64,000 nucleotides of DNA from Paraflavitalea pollutisoli (GCF_029360705.1 NZ_JARKMX010000005.1:100338-164337), one strand, 5' to 3'. Shown: positions 35,844 to 45,182, counted from the stretch's first letter. Notes: generated from the sequence alone by a model not told the origin. Translations and numbers: made by a program.

Positions 35844-38800
35844 ATGAAAAAAGACTACTTATTCCTGATCGCCTTCTTGTGTCTGACCGTCAACCAGTTA
35901 ACCGCCCAGGTTTTGGTAAACGGCGCCAGCTACACCCAAAACTTCGATGGTCTGGCCACTGCAGGCACCAACAATGCCTGGTCAGACAATACCACCATTC
36001 CTGGCTGGTACGCCTCCCGCACCGTTTACAACGCAGGGGCCGGTGCCAGTAATTCCGGGGCCTTGTACAGCTTTGGCACTGGTACCGCTACAGAAAGAGC
36101 GCTCGGTGGCGTAGGCTCTGGCAGTACCGGAACGATCTACTACGGAGTACGGCTAAAAAACAATTCCGCACAAAGCATTACTGCCATCCAGGTACAATAC
36201 CGAGGCGAACAATGGCGCAACGGTGGCAACAACGCTGTGCAGCCACTCAGCTTTGCCTACCTGGCAGGTTTTAGCGTAACCAGCCTCACCTTTACCGGTT
36301 ACACCCCTGTACCAGCCCTCACCTTCAATAGCCTGGTCAATACCACCACAGCTGCCGCACTGGATGGCAATACTAATTTTACCAGCCTGAGTGCTACGAT
36401 CAGCGGCCTCTCCATCGATCCCGGGCAAGAAATCATGCTGCGTTGGGAAGACCTGAACGACGTGGGCAACGACCATGGATTAGCCATTGACGACGTCCAA
36501 CTCACCTTTACCTACAGTGCCGACGTGAACCCGCCGCAACTTTTCCGACTTACTCCTGCCAATAATTCGGTAGGTACACCCATAGGCGGCACTTACACAA
36601 TGGCATTTACTGAAAATATTGCTCCAGGCACCGGTAACCTCTATGTTAAGCTGGCAGCCGACAACAGCATCGTGCAAACCATCGCTGCCAATACTGCCAC
36701 CATTACCAATAATGAAGCGAGCGTAAACGTAACCGGTCTGCAGCCATTGACAGATTACTATATAGAAACAGACAACAACGCGCTGCAGGACGTCGCCGGC
36801 AATCTATTTGCCGGTATCACCGGCAACACCATCTGGCGATTCCAAACGCAGGGAACTTCCGGTAACTATTTCTATTCATTCGATAATTGTAGTAGCCCTG
36901 CCCTGGATGGTGGATTTATCCAATATAGTCTGGAGACCGGCAATGCCGCTGATTCTGTATGGGCCTGTTCCGATTTTGGCCGGGGCAGTGGTAAAGCACT
37001 GCAGGTGAATGCAGGCCTCACGAAGCTCCCCAGCCAGGACTGGCTGATCTCTCCTGCGCTGGACTTATCGGGTTACAATATCCCCCTGCTGCGTTTCTAT
37101 AGCCGTACCAGGTTTGAAGGGCCTTCCTTACAAATTAAAGTATCGACCAATTACTCCGGTACCGGTGATCCCGCAGCAGCTACCTGGACCACGCTGGCGG
37201 GTAAATTTCCCAATGAGAACAGCGATGTTTGGACCCTGTCTGACAGCATCAACCTGTCGGCTTATAAACAAGCCGGCGTTCATATCGCCTGGGTATACAC
37301 GGCTACCGCCTTTGAAGCAGCCCGTTGGAGCATTGATGATGTAGCTATTTTCAACTCCGCTATCCCGGCGGCCCCCTATGCCCGGTTATTCAATTACTTC
37401 AAAAACCTGGGCGTAGCTACTTCGGGCAATTCATCTGCCTGGAGAACCATCCCATACGAAGCAGCCGACCTTAGCACAGATCTCAACATAGTAGCACCTA
37501 CCGGGTTTGAACTATCTACCGACACGCTTTCCGGTACGCCGGCAGCTTCCCTGACATTGGCACCCGCAGTGGCCAACGGAGCCAACAATCTTTTCATCCG
37601 GTTGACACCCACCACTAACGAATCCGACTATTCGGGCCTTGTTACATTTACATCAGGTACGCTGAACAGAACCTATCCGGTGTTTGGCAGCAGCCAAACC
37701 GGTACAAATACACTCGATATCGTAGCCTGGAATGTTGAATGGTTTGGCAGTACGGGCAATGGTCCGGAAGACAATGACCTCCAGCAAACCCGGGTACGCG
37801 AAGCATTACTATACCTCGATGCCGACATCATTGCACTGGAAGAGATCGTCGATACCATGCGACTGAAAAACGTAATTGACAATATGCCTGGCTATGCTTA
37901 TGCTCTTTCGTATTATGCCTCCTCAGCACCAGACCCCACCAATGGTCTTTATGCTACCGGACAAAAGCTGGCACTCGTATACAAGACCAATGTAGTCAGC
38001 AATGTGATTTCACGGGGTTTGCTGAAATCGAGCCCTACCGCTAGCAGCAACTGGGCCAGTGGTCGCGTGCCTTTCCTGGTAAGCGCCGATGTGACGAGCA
38101 ATGGCGTAACACAACCGATCAATTTCCTCATATTGCATGGCAAATCGGGCGATACACAAGCCGACTACAACGCCCGCAAGGCAGGTACCGATGAACTAAA
38201 AGATACGCTCGACGCTCAATTCAGTACCAACAACGTAGTGATCCTGGGCGATTTCAATGATGACCTTGACCTCTCCATCTCTGCACCTGCTGGTGCAGGA
38301 CCGGTATCCTCCTACACTACGCTGATCAGTGACTCCACCGATGCCGACTTCTACAAGTCGCTTACGTTACCGCTTAGCTTACAAGGCCTGCGCAGTACCA
38401 AGGCCAATTCCGATGTAATTGATCATATGGTCGTCTCCAACGAAATGAATTCCTACTATGTACCCGGTTCTGCTCAATTGCGCAAAGATTTGGAAGATGT
38501 GCTGGCCGATTACGCCATCACCACTTCCGATCACTACCCGGTTATTGCCCGCTTCCTACTCACCGCTGTTTTGCCGGTAAGACTCACACAGTTCAGAGGA
38601 GTGGAGAAAAACAAGACCGTCGAGTTGACCTGGAGAACGGAGCAGGAATCCAACAGCAAGGAATTCATCGTCGAAAGAAGTGCCAATGGGGTTCAGTATA
38701 CAGCTATCGGCAAGGTAGCGGCCAAAGGCAACGCCTCAACAGCATCAAACTATTCATTCATCGACGCAAAACCTTTAGCGGGTAATAACCTGTACCGCCT

Positions 38801-39110
38801 TCAACTCATTGACATGGATGCCAGCAGTGAACTCTCTTCCATCGTACGGGTAGCTGTCGGTACTGGCCTCTCCTACAGCTTTGGGCCCAACCCAGCCTCC
38901 AACAGCGTGACTATTCAAGTAAGTGGCGTTAACAGCTTGCTGACGATTCACTTCACCGACCTCAACGGCCGCTTGATAGAACGGCGCATGGTGACAAGTT
39001 CCGGTACGCAGACAGTCACCTTTACAACCAGTAAGCTACCCAGCGGTACTTACCTGTTAACGTTTATGGATAGGTATGGTACGCATACCGAGCAAGTGAT
39101 CATTCGCTAA
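35844..39110 (+). CDS. T9SS-secreted multidomain endonuclease/exonuclease/phosphatase-family protein
   Basis: The 1088-residue protein has signal peptide MKKDYLFLIAFLCLTVNQLTAQ and, in order: a beta-rich region (~25-225), a bacterial Ig-like domain (~228-335; RLTPANNSVGTPIGGTYTMAFTENI), a jelly-roll 'choice-of-anchor' region (~340-495), another Ig-like segment (~510-620), and an endonuclease/exonuclease/phosphatase domain (~625-905). The last has the catalytic pattern WNVEWFG, DIIALEEI, GDFNDD (~802) and SDHYPV (~895). The end (~1015-1088, FGPNPASNSVTIQV to the terminal EQVIIR) is a type A T9SS sorting domain. It is predicted to reach the cell surface or medium and act on extracellular DNA or phosphoesters. 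A solitary gene with its own promoter and terminator. Confidence 0.9.
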   Translation: MKKDYLFLIAFLCLTVNQLTAQVLVNGASYTQNFDGLATAGTNNAWSDNTTIPGWYASRTVYNAGAGASNSGALYSFGTGTATERALGGVGSGSTGTIYYGVRLKNNSAQSITAIQVQYRGEQWRNGGNNAVQPLSFAYLAGFSVTSLTFTGYTPVPALTFNSLVNTTTAAALDGNTNFTSLSATISGLSIDPGQEIMLRWEDLNDVGNDHGLAIDDVQLTFTYSADVNPPQLFRLTPANNSVGTPIGGTYTMAFTENIAPGTGNLYVKLAADNSIVQTIAANTATITNNEASVNVTGLQPLTDYYIETDNNALQDVAGNLFAGITGNTIWRFQTQGTSGNYFYSFDNCSSPALDGGFIQYSLETGNAADSVWACSDFGRGSGKALQVNAGLTKLPSQDWLISPALDLSGYNIPLLRFYSRTRFEGPSLQIKVSTNYSGTGDPAAATWTTLAGKFPNENSDVWTLSDSINLSAYKQAGVHIAWVYTATAFEAARWSIDDVAIFNSAIPAAPYARLFNYFKNLGVATSGNSSAWRTIPYEAADLSTDLNIVAPTGFELSTDTLSGTPAASLTLAPAVANGANNLFIRLTPTTNESDYSGLVTFTSGTLNRTYPVFGSSQTGTNTLDIVAWNVEWFGSTGNGPEDNDLQQTRVREALLYLDADIIALEEIVDTMRLKNVIDNMPGYAYALSYYASSAPDPTNGLYATGQKLALVYKTNVVSNVISRGLLKSSPTASSNWASGRVPFLVSADVTSNGVTQPINFLILHGKSGDTQADYNARKAGTDELKDTLDAQFSTNNVVILGDFNDDLDLSISAPAGAGPVSSYTTLISDSTDADFYKSLTLPLSLQGLRSTKANSDVIDHMVVSNEMNSYYVPGSAQLRKDLEDVLADYAITTSDHYPVIARFLLTAVLPVRLTQFRGVEKNKTVELTWRTEQESNSKEFIVERSANGVQYTAIGKVAAKGNASTASNYSFIDAKPLAGNNLYRLQLIDMDASSELSSIVRVAVGTGLSYSFGPNPASNSVTIQVSGVNSLLTIHFTDLNGRLIERRMVTSSGTQTVTFTTSKLPSGTYLLTFMDRYGTHTEQVIIR

Positions 39111-39129
39111 ACATACACACGATATACAA

Positions 39130-39162
39130 GCAAAAGGCTCGCATCGTATGCGAGCCTTTTGC
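39130..39162. terminator. Bidirectional terminator between the nuclease-like gene and the rhamnosidase gene
   Basis: GCAAAAGGCTCGCAT (39130-39144) and ATGCGAGCCTTTTGC (39148-39162) form a 15-bp perfect stem with a CGT loop; each strand carries a TTTT run within its outgoing arm. Confidence 0.85.
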
Positions 39163-39185
39163 ATGTATTGTAGTCAGTGACGTTT

Positions 39186-41873
39186 TTAGCGGATCGTAAA
39201 ATGATAACTACCTGCCTGTACGTTGAAAATGCGTTTGCCAGCATTACCTAAAGTCGAAGGAAGCGGCCTACTGTTGTTGTACAGATTTTGGCCTGACTGC
39301 AAGGTCAATACCAGCGAAGCCGTACTGTTGGCGGGTACAGTGACCGTCCAATGGATCATGCCGGCTTCTTTTTTCCAGGAGCTGATGATATTGCCCTGCG
39401 GTCCTTCGTGAACCGCTTCGAAATGATCGAGGCCATTTACAAAATGCGGTTCCAGCACCACATTGCCAAAACCCGGTGCCCGCTCATCAGGTTTTATACC
39501 ACCCAATCCTTTGTACAACCAGCCGCCGATCTCGCCAAACATGATATGGTTGCGAGATAGATCGGAAGTAGCGTTGATGTCCCAGTTCTCATACAAGGTA
39601 GTAGCACCGTTTACGATCCACCATCCCCAGGAAGGGAATGTTTCCTGGGCAGCCAGCCGATAGGCGATATCGGCATGTCCATTTTCGCTGAGTGCGCTGA
39701 GAATGGCCTTGGTACCCAGCAACCCTACATCGAGGTGAAAATTATCCTGCTCTACCCGCTTGGCGAGATTGGCCGCTACCGCTGTTTTGACGGCTTCCGG
39801 CACAAGGCCCCAATAGAGCGCTACACTCAATTCTGTTTGCAGGCCAGTGCCGTAACTATTGGTCTGTGCCTGGAAATATTTAGTGTTAAAAGCATTCCTG
39901 ATCTTTTCAGCCAGTGCCTTATACCGCTGGTGGTCGGCTGCTTTGCCCAATAGCTTCGCCGCTTTCGCCAGGATGGTAGCATCGGCATAGTAATACGCAG
40001 TAGAGGTAAACTCTACCGGACTCTTCGACTTTACCGGCACCCAATCTCCCAAACCCCAGGTCGTTAAGCCCGAAGGATATTGCTGATCGATATGATCTAC
40101 ATACAGCTTGATGTTATCGTAACAATCAGTCAATAATTTCTTGTCGCCGTAAAAGAGGTAGATGTTCCAGGGGATAATCGCAATCGTACTGGTCCAATCG
40201 GGACCATTACCCCATTCATATCCCCAGCCGCCTGTTGGAATGATAGAGGGCAACACGCCGTTGGGCTGTTGCTCATCCCGGTGATCGGCCAGCCATTTTT
40301 CATACACGGTGATGCCATCGAAACTATAGAGACCGGTTTCTATTGCAATCTGTGCATCGCCCGTCCAGCCATTCTTCTCCCGTTGTGGGCAATCCGTCGG
40401 ATAACCAAACAGGTTGGACAGGTAGGCGTTGTTGGTCGCCGACCAGATTTTGTCGATCGTAGGATTGGCCGATTTGATCTGTCCAACCGGTGGCACGTTG
40501 CTGTGCATGAAATAGCCGGTCAGGCTTTCTTTGGTTAAGGACACCGGTTTGTCGCTTATTACTTCTACATACTGAAATCCTTTATAATTGAATCGGGGCA
40601 TAAAGGTTTCTGCTCCTTTTCCGGAGAGGATAAATATATCCGTTTGAAAAGGATCTTTATCATCTGTCGGCCGGTAATGTACATCGATGTTCGACATATC
40701 AGCCCTGCCGTTAGGATATAGTTGCTCTACATGTTTGAGGCGTAGCGCAGTCCCCGCCTCCCCCTTTACAGTCAGCTTACTGACACCGGAAATATTACGG
40801 CCCAGGTCAAACACATAGACGGTATCATTGATCTTGTTGAGTGATTTTACAGAAATTGTTTCCACCGCTTCAATCGGGCGCAAGGCTTGCGCCACGATGT
40901 TGCCGGAGGGTGCCGCCCGGTAAAGGCTCGACTTCCATTTCTCGTCATTGAAGTTGGCTGTGTTCCATCCTGCCTGCTCCAGGCGCGCATCATAATGCTC
41001 CGCTGTGTAAATGCTGTTGAAGATAACGGGGCCGGTAGCCGTCTTCCAATCCCTATCGGAGGAGATCGTTTCTACCGAACCATCTTCATACGTAATGCGC
41101 AGATCCAGGCAGAAGGCTGGACGTGCCCGCCAGGGCGCTTTGTGGAAGTACCAAACAGCAGTAGACTGGTGATTGTACCAGCCATTGCCGAGTAATACAC
41201 CGATGGCATTCTTTCCAGTCTGCAGTTGTGCCGTAACATCGTGCGTCACATACAAAGTGCGCCGGTCAAACCGGGTATACATCGGATCTAATCGCTGATT
41301 GCCGATACGCTGGCCATTGATGTAGAGTTCATACAATCCCGCCACCGCAATATACGCGCGGGCCTGACGGACCTTTTTGCCCGTTGTGAATACCTTTCTA
41401 AATTGTCCAGCAGGCTTCAGCGCTACATCATTGACATCACTGATCCAGGATCCCCGCCAATGGTGCTGGCCCATCATGCCTGTTTCAAAACTGGCTGTTG
41501 GAGAACTTGTCTGTACGCCATTCATATCCCAGCTTACTACACGCCAGAAGTATCGGGTAAAAGGTTGCAGGGGCTTACCCGCATAAGCTGCCAGGGTAGC
41601 TCTGCCGGCAGTTTTGGAAGACTGCCATACCATGGCCTTTTTCAGGTCTACTGAGTCGGTAGATACGATCAGTTGCCAGGCCGTTTGCCGGGCTCCGGTT
41701 CGCTCATCGATCAGGCGCCAGCTAAGTCGGGGATGCGTAGCATCGATACCCAAAGGATTCTCCAGGTATTCGCAACGCAGGGCAGCCGGAACAGCGCCTG
41801 CCTGGGCAGGGCCAACAGCAACCAACAGACAGTAAAGAAGCAGAAAAAGAGATAGCCGGTTAACGATGCTCAT
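39186..41873 (-). CDS. Alpha-L-rhamnosidase, GH78 family
   Basis: The 895-residue exported enzyme has a signal peptide (residues 1-26, MSIVNRLSLFLLLYCLLVAV onward). A fibronectin-like N-terminal domain (LRCEYLENPLGIDATHPRLSWRL) and a carbohydrate-binding Bac_rhamnosid_N region (RQARAYIAVAGLYELYINGQRIG) come first. The (alpha/alpha)6 catalytic barrel starts near 450 with the GH78 signature CPQREKNGWTGDAQ, followed by WTSTIAIIPWNIYLFYGD. A C-terminal beta-sandwich closes it. It releases terminal alpha-L-rhamnose from plant polysaccharides such as rhamnogalacturonan, or from glycosides. It is not beside SusC/SusD genes or other glycosidases, so no polysaccharide-utilisation locus is visible here. 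Confidence 0.94.
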   Translation of the reverse strand: MSIVNRLSLFLLLYCLLVAVGPAQAGAVPAALRCEYLENPLGIDATHPRLSWRLIDERTGARQTAWQLIVSTDSVDLKKAMVWQSSKTAGRATLAAYAGKPLQPFTRYFWRVVSWDMNGVQTSSPTASFETGMMGQHHWRGSWISDVNDVALKPAGQFRKVFTTGKKVRQARAYIAVAGLYELYINGQRIGNQRLDPMYTRFDRRTLYVTHDVTAQLQTGKNAIGVLLGNGWYNHQSTAVWYFHKAPWRARPAFCLDLRITYEDGSVETISSDRDWKTATGPVIFNSIYTAEHYDARLEQAGWNTANFNDEKWKSSLYRAAPSGNIVAQALRPIEAVETISVKSLNKINDTVYVFDLGRNISGVSKLTVKGEAGTALRLKHVEQLYPNGRADMSNIDVHYRPTDDKDPFQTDIFILSGKGAETFMPRFNYKGFQYVEVISDKPVSLTKESLTGYFMHSNVPPVGQIKSANPTIDKIWSATNNAYLSNLFGYPTDCPQREKNGWTGDAQIAIETGLYSFDGITVYEKWLADHRDEQQPNGVLPSIIPTGGWGYEWGNGPDWTSTIAIIPWNIYLFYGDKKLLTDCYDNIKLYVDHIDQQYPSGLTTWGLGDWVPVKSKSPVEFTSTAYYYADATILAKAAKLLGKAADHQRYKALAEKIRNAFNTKYFQAQTNSYGTGLQTELSVALYWGLVPEAVKTAVAANLAKRVEQDNFHLDVGLLGTKAILSALSENGHADIAYRLAAQETFPSWGWWIVNGATTLYENWDINATSDLSRNHIMFGEIGGWLYKGLGGIKPDERAPGFGNVVLEPHFVNGLDHFEAVHEGPQGNIISSWKKEAGMIHWTVTVPANSTASLVLTLQSGQNLYNNSRPLPSTLGNAGKRIFNVQAGSYHFTIR

Positions 41874-41990
41874 AGAAAGTGCTGATTTGTACCGGGAAGA
41901 TAATGGTATTCAGTTATTCCCGGACAATCTAACCCTAATGTTCTGTGCCGGTTGCGGTGCAGGCACAACAGCATGGGCGCGCATTAAAAA

Positions 41991-42010
41991 GCCCCGCCAC
42001 CTGGCAGGGC
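41991..42010 (-). terminator. Terminator after the universal stress protein gene
   Basis: GCCCCGCC (41991-41998) and GGCAGGGC (42003-42010) with an ACCT loop, one mismatch; the minus strand continues into TTTTT (41986-41990). Confidence 0.75.
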
Positions 42011-42032
42011 CTTTCAAACCTAAAAAAACATA

Positions 42033-42899
42033 TTATGACGCTGATACGCTCTCGTTTTTCTGATCTACGGTGATAACTGGAATATTGGAACCATAAGACA
42101 GGATCTTACGGGTTACCCGGCTCCACCAACCTGGTAAATGAAATTCCTTGAAGGGATTCGCCATGATCAGGTCTGCATTGATACGCTTGGAAAAATCCAG
42201 GGTACTTTTTGCCAGGTTCTTCCCTTCCAGCAGGAACGATTGTACCGGAATCGTCGACAGGCTCTGTACCACTTCCAGTGCTTTATCCATAATGTTCTCT
42301 GCTGCATTGCCGTCTTTGTCGTTGCGCAGGGACACCAGGTACACGGTCGATTTGAACGATCGTGCCAACATGGTCGCCAGCTTGATGCGGTGCATCGGTA
42401 ACTCGTCGGTAAGCGGCAATACGATCTTTTTGAAATGGCTCACGAGGCCACTGGATCTTACCGCCAATACAGGCACGTTGGCTTTGCGGGCCAGCTGGCT
42501 GATGGATACCGATGAAAGAATACGGTGAATGAGGTTGAAGCGGGCGAGGCCAACAACTACCAGGTCCATATCGTACTGCTCGATGTATTTGGAAAGCTGT
42601 TGACTGGGGTTTCCCTGCAACAGGCTGATCTCGATATTGCCGCCACCACAAATATGCTGACGGTAGGTATTCTTCAGTGTTTCCAGTTTCTTTCGCGCGT
42701 TGTTCATTTCTGAAGCACGGCCAGGCATGTTAAGGCTCGTTTCGATCGGCAGCAGCGGCAACAGGTTGTTCGATACAACATGCACCAGGTGTATGTTGCA
42801 ATGGAACGTGTTGGCCAGTTCTATCGCTTTCGAAATAGCCCATTTGTTCTTTCCCGAGAAGTCGACCGGTACCAGGATATTATAAAAAGTTTTTGGCAT
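42033..42899 (-). CDS. Tandem universal stress protein (UspA family)
   Basis: The 288-residue protein contains two Usp domains (about 1-148 and 152-288), each with the N-terminal beta strand motif (FYNILVPVDFSGKNKWAISKAIELA; FKKIVLPLTDELPMHRIKLATMLA). The ATP-binding pattern G-x2-G-x9-G-S/T is incomplete in both halves (GLARFNLIHRILSS; ANPFKEFHLPGWW), so ATP binding is doubtful. Usp proteins support survival under stress or starvation. It starts 49 bases after the stop of the glycosyltransferase-phosphatase gene on the same strand, so the two are probably co-transcribed as a stress-linked unit. Confidence 0.87.
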   Translation of the reverse strand: MPKTFYNILVPVDFSGKNKWAISKAIELANTFHCNIHLVHVVSNNLLPLLPIETSLNMPGRASEMNNARKKLETLKNTYRQHICGGGNIEISLLQGNPSQQLSKYIEQYDMDLVVVGLARFNLIHRILSSVSISQLARKANVPVLAVRSSGLVSHFKKIVLPLTDELPMHRIKLATMLARSFKSTVYLVSLRNDKDGNAAENIMDKALEVVQSLSTIPVQSFLLEGKNLAKSTLDFSKRINADLIMANPFKEFHLPGWWSRVTRKILSYGSNIPVITVDQKNESVSAS

Positions 42900-42948
42900 A
42901 CGCGGCGTTTTTTAAGGTTTACAATAGAGTGATTGTTGTTGTTTTGCG

Positions 42949-44325
42949 TCAGGCAAGCGCCAGCAACGGTTCAAAGCTGGCCTCCCGGATATTTTTGGTT
43001 GCGATTGTTTCCAGTAATTCATCTTTTGTGCAAAACGATACGCCCTGTCCGGCATGACCGATCATACAACGGTCGTCGCGGCTGTCGCCTACACAGATCA
43101 CATCTTTTAATTGCACGCTGTATTTCTCGCAGGCATATTGCACCGCATTCGTCTTACAGTACGAATGGCCACAAATGCTTTCCGGCGATCCAAAGAAATA
43201 AAACGGCAGGTTGACTTCACCGGTAGCTTTGCCCTCGAAAAATTCCAGCTGGTTGGCATAAGAGAAATCAGCATCGATTTGCCGGGCGACATAATTGGTG
43301 ATCAGCGTATAACTGGTACTGATAATACCGACGAGATACCCTTTCTCCTTTAGTTTCTTCACCACCTCTTTGATATCAGATACCATGGGTATCTGACTGG
43401 CTACGTGCAACAGGTCATCCATGGTGCGGCCTTTCAGCAACTGACCGATCCGTTTGGTCAGGATAATGGAGTCTTTCTCCTGGTGTCGCAGATCTTCCAG
43501 CTTGGCCGTAAATCCAAACTCTTTGGCGCAAGCATCGATGGTACGTCCCAGCAATATGGTATCATCCATATCCAGAATCACCATTTTATGAAACCCACTG
43601 AGCTTTTCGCGCAGTGTTTTATTCATTTCACTGTTCACCACTTCCAACGAATGCAGCTCTTCTTCGCTGATCTCCTCAGGATGCTGGCGCTGGGCCTTGC
43701 TGATGATGGCGCGGGATACTTCCTTGCTCATTTTGCCCAGGGCCTGCCAGGGCTTGCTTTTGTTTTCAATGTATCCGATGTTCACTTCTTTGATGCGTGC
43801 TTTCATCAGGTACATATCAATCAGGATACCGATGTCAACGCCATAGTCGTTGAGCAGATCGATCTTCTTGAAATAAGATTTTTTACCGGCAATCATGCCG
43901 CTGAGTGGTTGGGAAAAGTAAGACAGGCCTGGATAGAAAATATTCAATAAAGGTTTTGCGACCAATTCGGTTACCCGGCCTGCATTGCGGGCAAAACTGC
44001 CTTTCACAAAATCGGCTTCATCGTTGATGAGGGGCGCAGACAAGCCTGAAATGGTTCCTTCCGGGTATGGATCGATATCGCCGTCCAGGAAAATAATCAA
44101 CTCATTAGTGGCTTGCTGAATGCCATCTTTCATGGAGATGCCTTTCCCACGAACCTGGCTGGTGATCACCTTTGCACCAGCCGCAATGGCCACAGCTGCT
44201 GTATTATCCTCCGACTTATCATCAACCACTATCACTTCGCTGACATCTGCCTGTTGCCGGCAGAATTCCACCACACGAGCAATCGTCTTTTCTTCGTTCA
44301 ATACGGGAATGATAACAGTTAGCAC
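42949..44325 (-). CDS. Glycosyltransferase-HAD phosphatase fusion, candidate glucosyl-3-phosphoglycerate synthase/phosphatase
   Basis: The 458-residue protein begins with a GT-A glycosyltransferase domain: TVIIPVLNEEKTIARVVEFC, VIVVDDKSEDNT, VRGKGISMKDGI and the D-x-D-like DGD at ~81-83, then ADFVKGSF. This resembles GpgS-type synthases, which transfer glucose to 3-phosphoglycerate. After a helical linker, a HAD-IB phosphatase domain starts near 249: VILDMDDTILLGRT, catalytic D252/D254; GIISTSYTLITNYV; GDSRDD ~413-418. Synthase and phosphatase in one chain would make and dephosphorylate the product, giving glucosylglycerate or a relative. The GTG start at 44325 is set by a perfect AAAGGAGG ribosome-binding site (44331-44338) 6 bases upstream; the only longer option is a TTG start. 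The substrate assignment is inferred; GT2 lipid-linked sugar transfer is the main alternative. Confidence 0.75.
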   Translation of the reverse strand: MLTVIIPVLNEEKTIARVVEFCRQQADVSEVIVVDDKSEDNTAAVAIAAGAKVITSQVRGKGISMKDGIQQATNELIIFLDGDIDPYPEGTISGLSAPLINDEADFVKGSFARNAGRVTELVAKPLLNIFYPGLSYFSQPLSGMIAGKKSYFKKIDLLNDYGVDIGILIDMYLMKARIKEVNIGYIENKSKPWQALGKMSKEVSRAIISKAQRQHPEEISEEELHSLEVVNSEMNKTLREKLSGFHKMVILDMDDTILLGRTIDACAKEFGFTAKLEDLRHQEKDSIILTKRIGQLLKGRTMDDLLHVASQIPMVSDIKEVVKKLKEKGYLVGIISTSYTLITNYVARQIDADFSYANQLEFFEGKATGEVNLPFYFFGSPESICGHSYCKTNAVQYACEKYSVQLKDVICVGDSRDDRCMIGHAGQGVSFCTKDELLETIATKNIREASFEPLLALA

Positions 44326-44330
44326 AAGTA

Positions 44331-44338
44331 CCTCCTTT
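44331..44338 (-). promoter_or_regulatory. Strong Shine-Dalgarno deciding the GTG start of the fusion gene
   Basis: The minus strand reads AAAGGAGGTACTT directly before GTG at 44325, a near-perfect anti-16S complement. It places the start after the longer TTG-initiated frame and removes 14 non-conserved residues. Confidence 0.7.
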
Positions 44339-44761
44339 TGTAAAATTCTACGATTATGATTTACCAAGAAACTGCAGCTTTTGCTCTACACAACAGCCCC
44401 CTGGGCGGGGGACTATCTATATTGACAAAAGCCATGCCCCGACCAGTCACAACAAGATTAATTTTCTGTGTTACCGGGGCATTTTAATCTGCTGGTTACA
44501 GGGCGGATTTCAAAGGATGGAAAATATCCGCCGCTGTCCTTTACATACGATTAAAACGAAATTAAAATGCCGTTAAATAGGTCAATGACACAATAAGGTG
44601 GGAATGTATTCGCGATAAGGCCTTTAAAAGGGTCAAATTGGCCAATATTTACATATCCGGGCATTCCGGGCAGGATTGAAAGCAGTGGGCCTGTATTGGC
44701 TTCTAATGCAGGCAGGAGAAGTATGTCAAAAAGGAGGATTCCAAATCGGTCGGAAAATAAA

Positions 44762-44789
44762 AAATCCTTCTGCGTAAACAGAAGGATTT
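44762..44789 (-). terminator. Rho-independent terminator after the RRM gene
   Basis: AAATCCTTCTG (44762-44772) and CAGAAGGATTT (44779-44789), 11-bp perfect stem with a 6-base loop; the minus strand continues TTTTTTATTTT. It is 25 bases past the stop. Confidence 0.9.
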
Positions 44790-44813
44790 AGTCTATACAA
44801 AGAGATGATAAGA

Positions 44814-45182
44814 TTAATAATCCCTGTTGTAACCACCGCCGCCACCGCCACGGTTGAAGCCACCTTTCTTGTAGCCTCCACCGCCGCCGCTACCGCCGCC
44901 GAAGCTTCTTTTCTTGAAGCCTCCACCGCCGCCACCTTGAGGCTTAGGCTGTGCTTCGTTAACGATGATCTTTCTGCCGAGTACTTCTGACTCGTACAGG
45001 CTGCTCAATGCATTCTGAGCTTCGCCATCTTCGGGCATTTCTACGAAACCGAAGCCTTTGCTACGGCCGCTTACTTTGTCCTTAACGATCTTTGCAGAAG
45101 TAACTGAACCGTATTGTTCAAATAAGGTTCTCAGATCCTCATCGGTCATTTGCCAGGAGAGGTTCCCTACATAAATGTTCAT
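44814..45182 (-). CDS. RNA-binding protein with one RRM and a Gly-rich tail
   Basis: The 122-residue protein has an RRM at 1-78 with RNP2 IYVGNL (3-8) and RNP1 KGFGFVEM (42-49), and a C-terminal tail of Gly, Lys, Arg and aromatic residues (GGGGGYKKGGFNRGGGGGG type). Gly-rich RRM proteins in bacteria are often cold-induced RNA chaperones. The start is MNIYVGNLSW; an in-frame upstream extension lacks RRM sequence. A TATTTTTG box (45337-45344) about 155 bases upstream would produce a long leader, as is common for cold-shock genes. Confidence 0.92.
   Translation of the reverse strand: MNIYVGNLSWQMTDEDLRTLFEQYGSVTSAKIVKDKVSGRSKGFGFVEMPEDGEAQNALSSLYESEVLGRKIIVNEAQPKPQGGGGGGFKKRSFGGGSGGGGGYKKGGFNRGGGGGGYNRDY

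Larger units (their letters stand above)
44326..44813. other. 488-base region between the fusion gene and the RRM gene
   Basis: The region holds the ribosome-binding site of the fusion gene, a short GC hairpin in its leader (CCCCC/GGGGG near 44393-44407) and, at the far end, the terminator of the RRM gene. No further open frame or RNA gene is supported. The A+T-rich middle (44530-44660) probably contains the fusion-gene promoter, but I find no clear -33/-7 pair. Confidence 0.55.

Noticed and set aside
39186..41873. Polysaccharide utilisation locus around the rhamnosidase
   Set aside because: No SusC/SusD pair, no other glycosidase and no hybrid two-component regulator lies next to it.
44393..44407. 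CCCCC/GGGGG hairpin as a terminator
   Set aside because: It lies upstream of the fusion gene on its own strand, has no T run and no gene ending before it; it is more likely leader structure.
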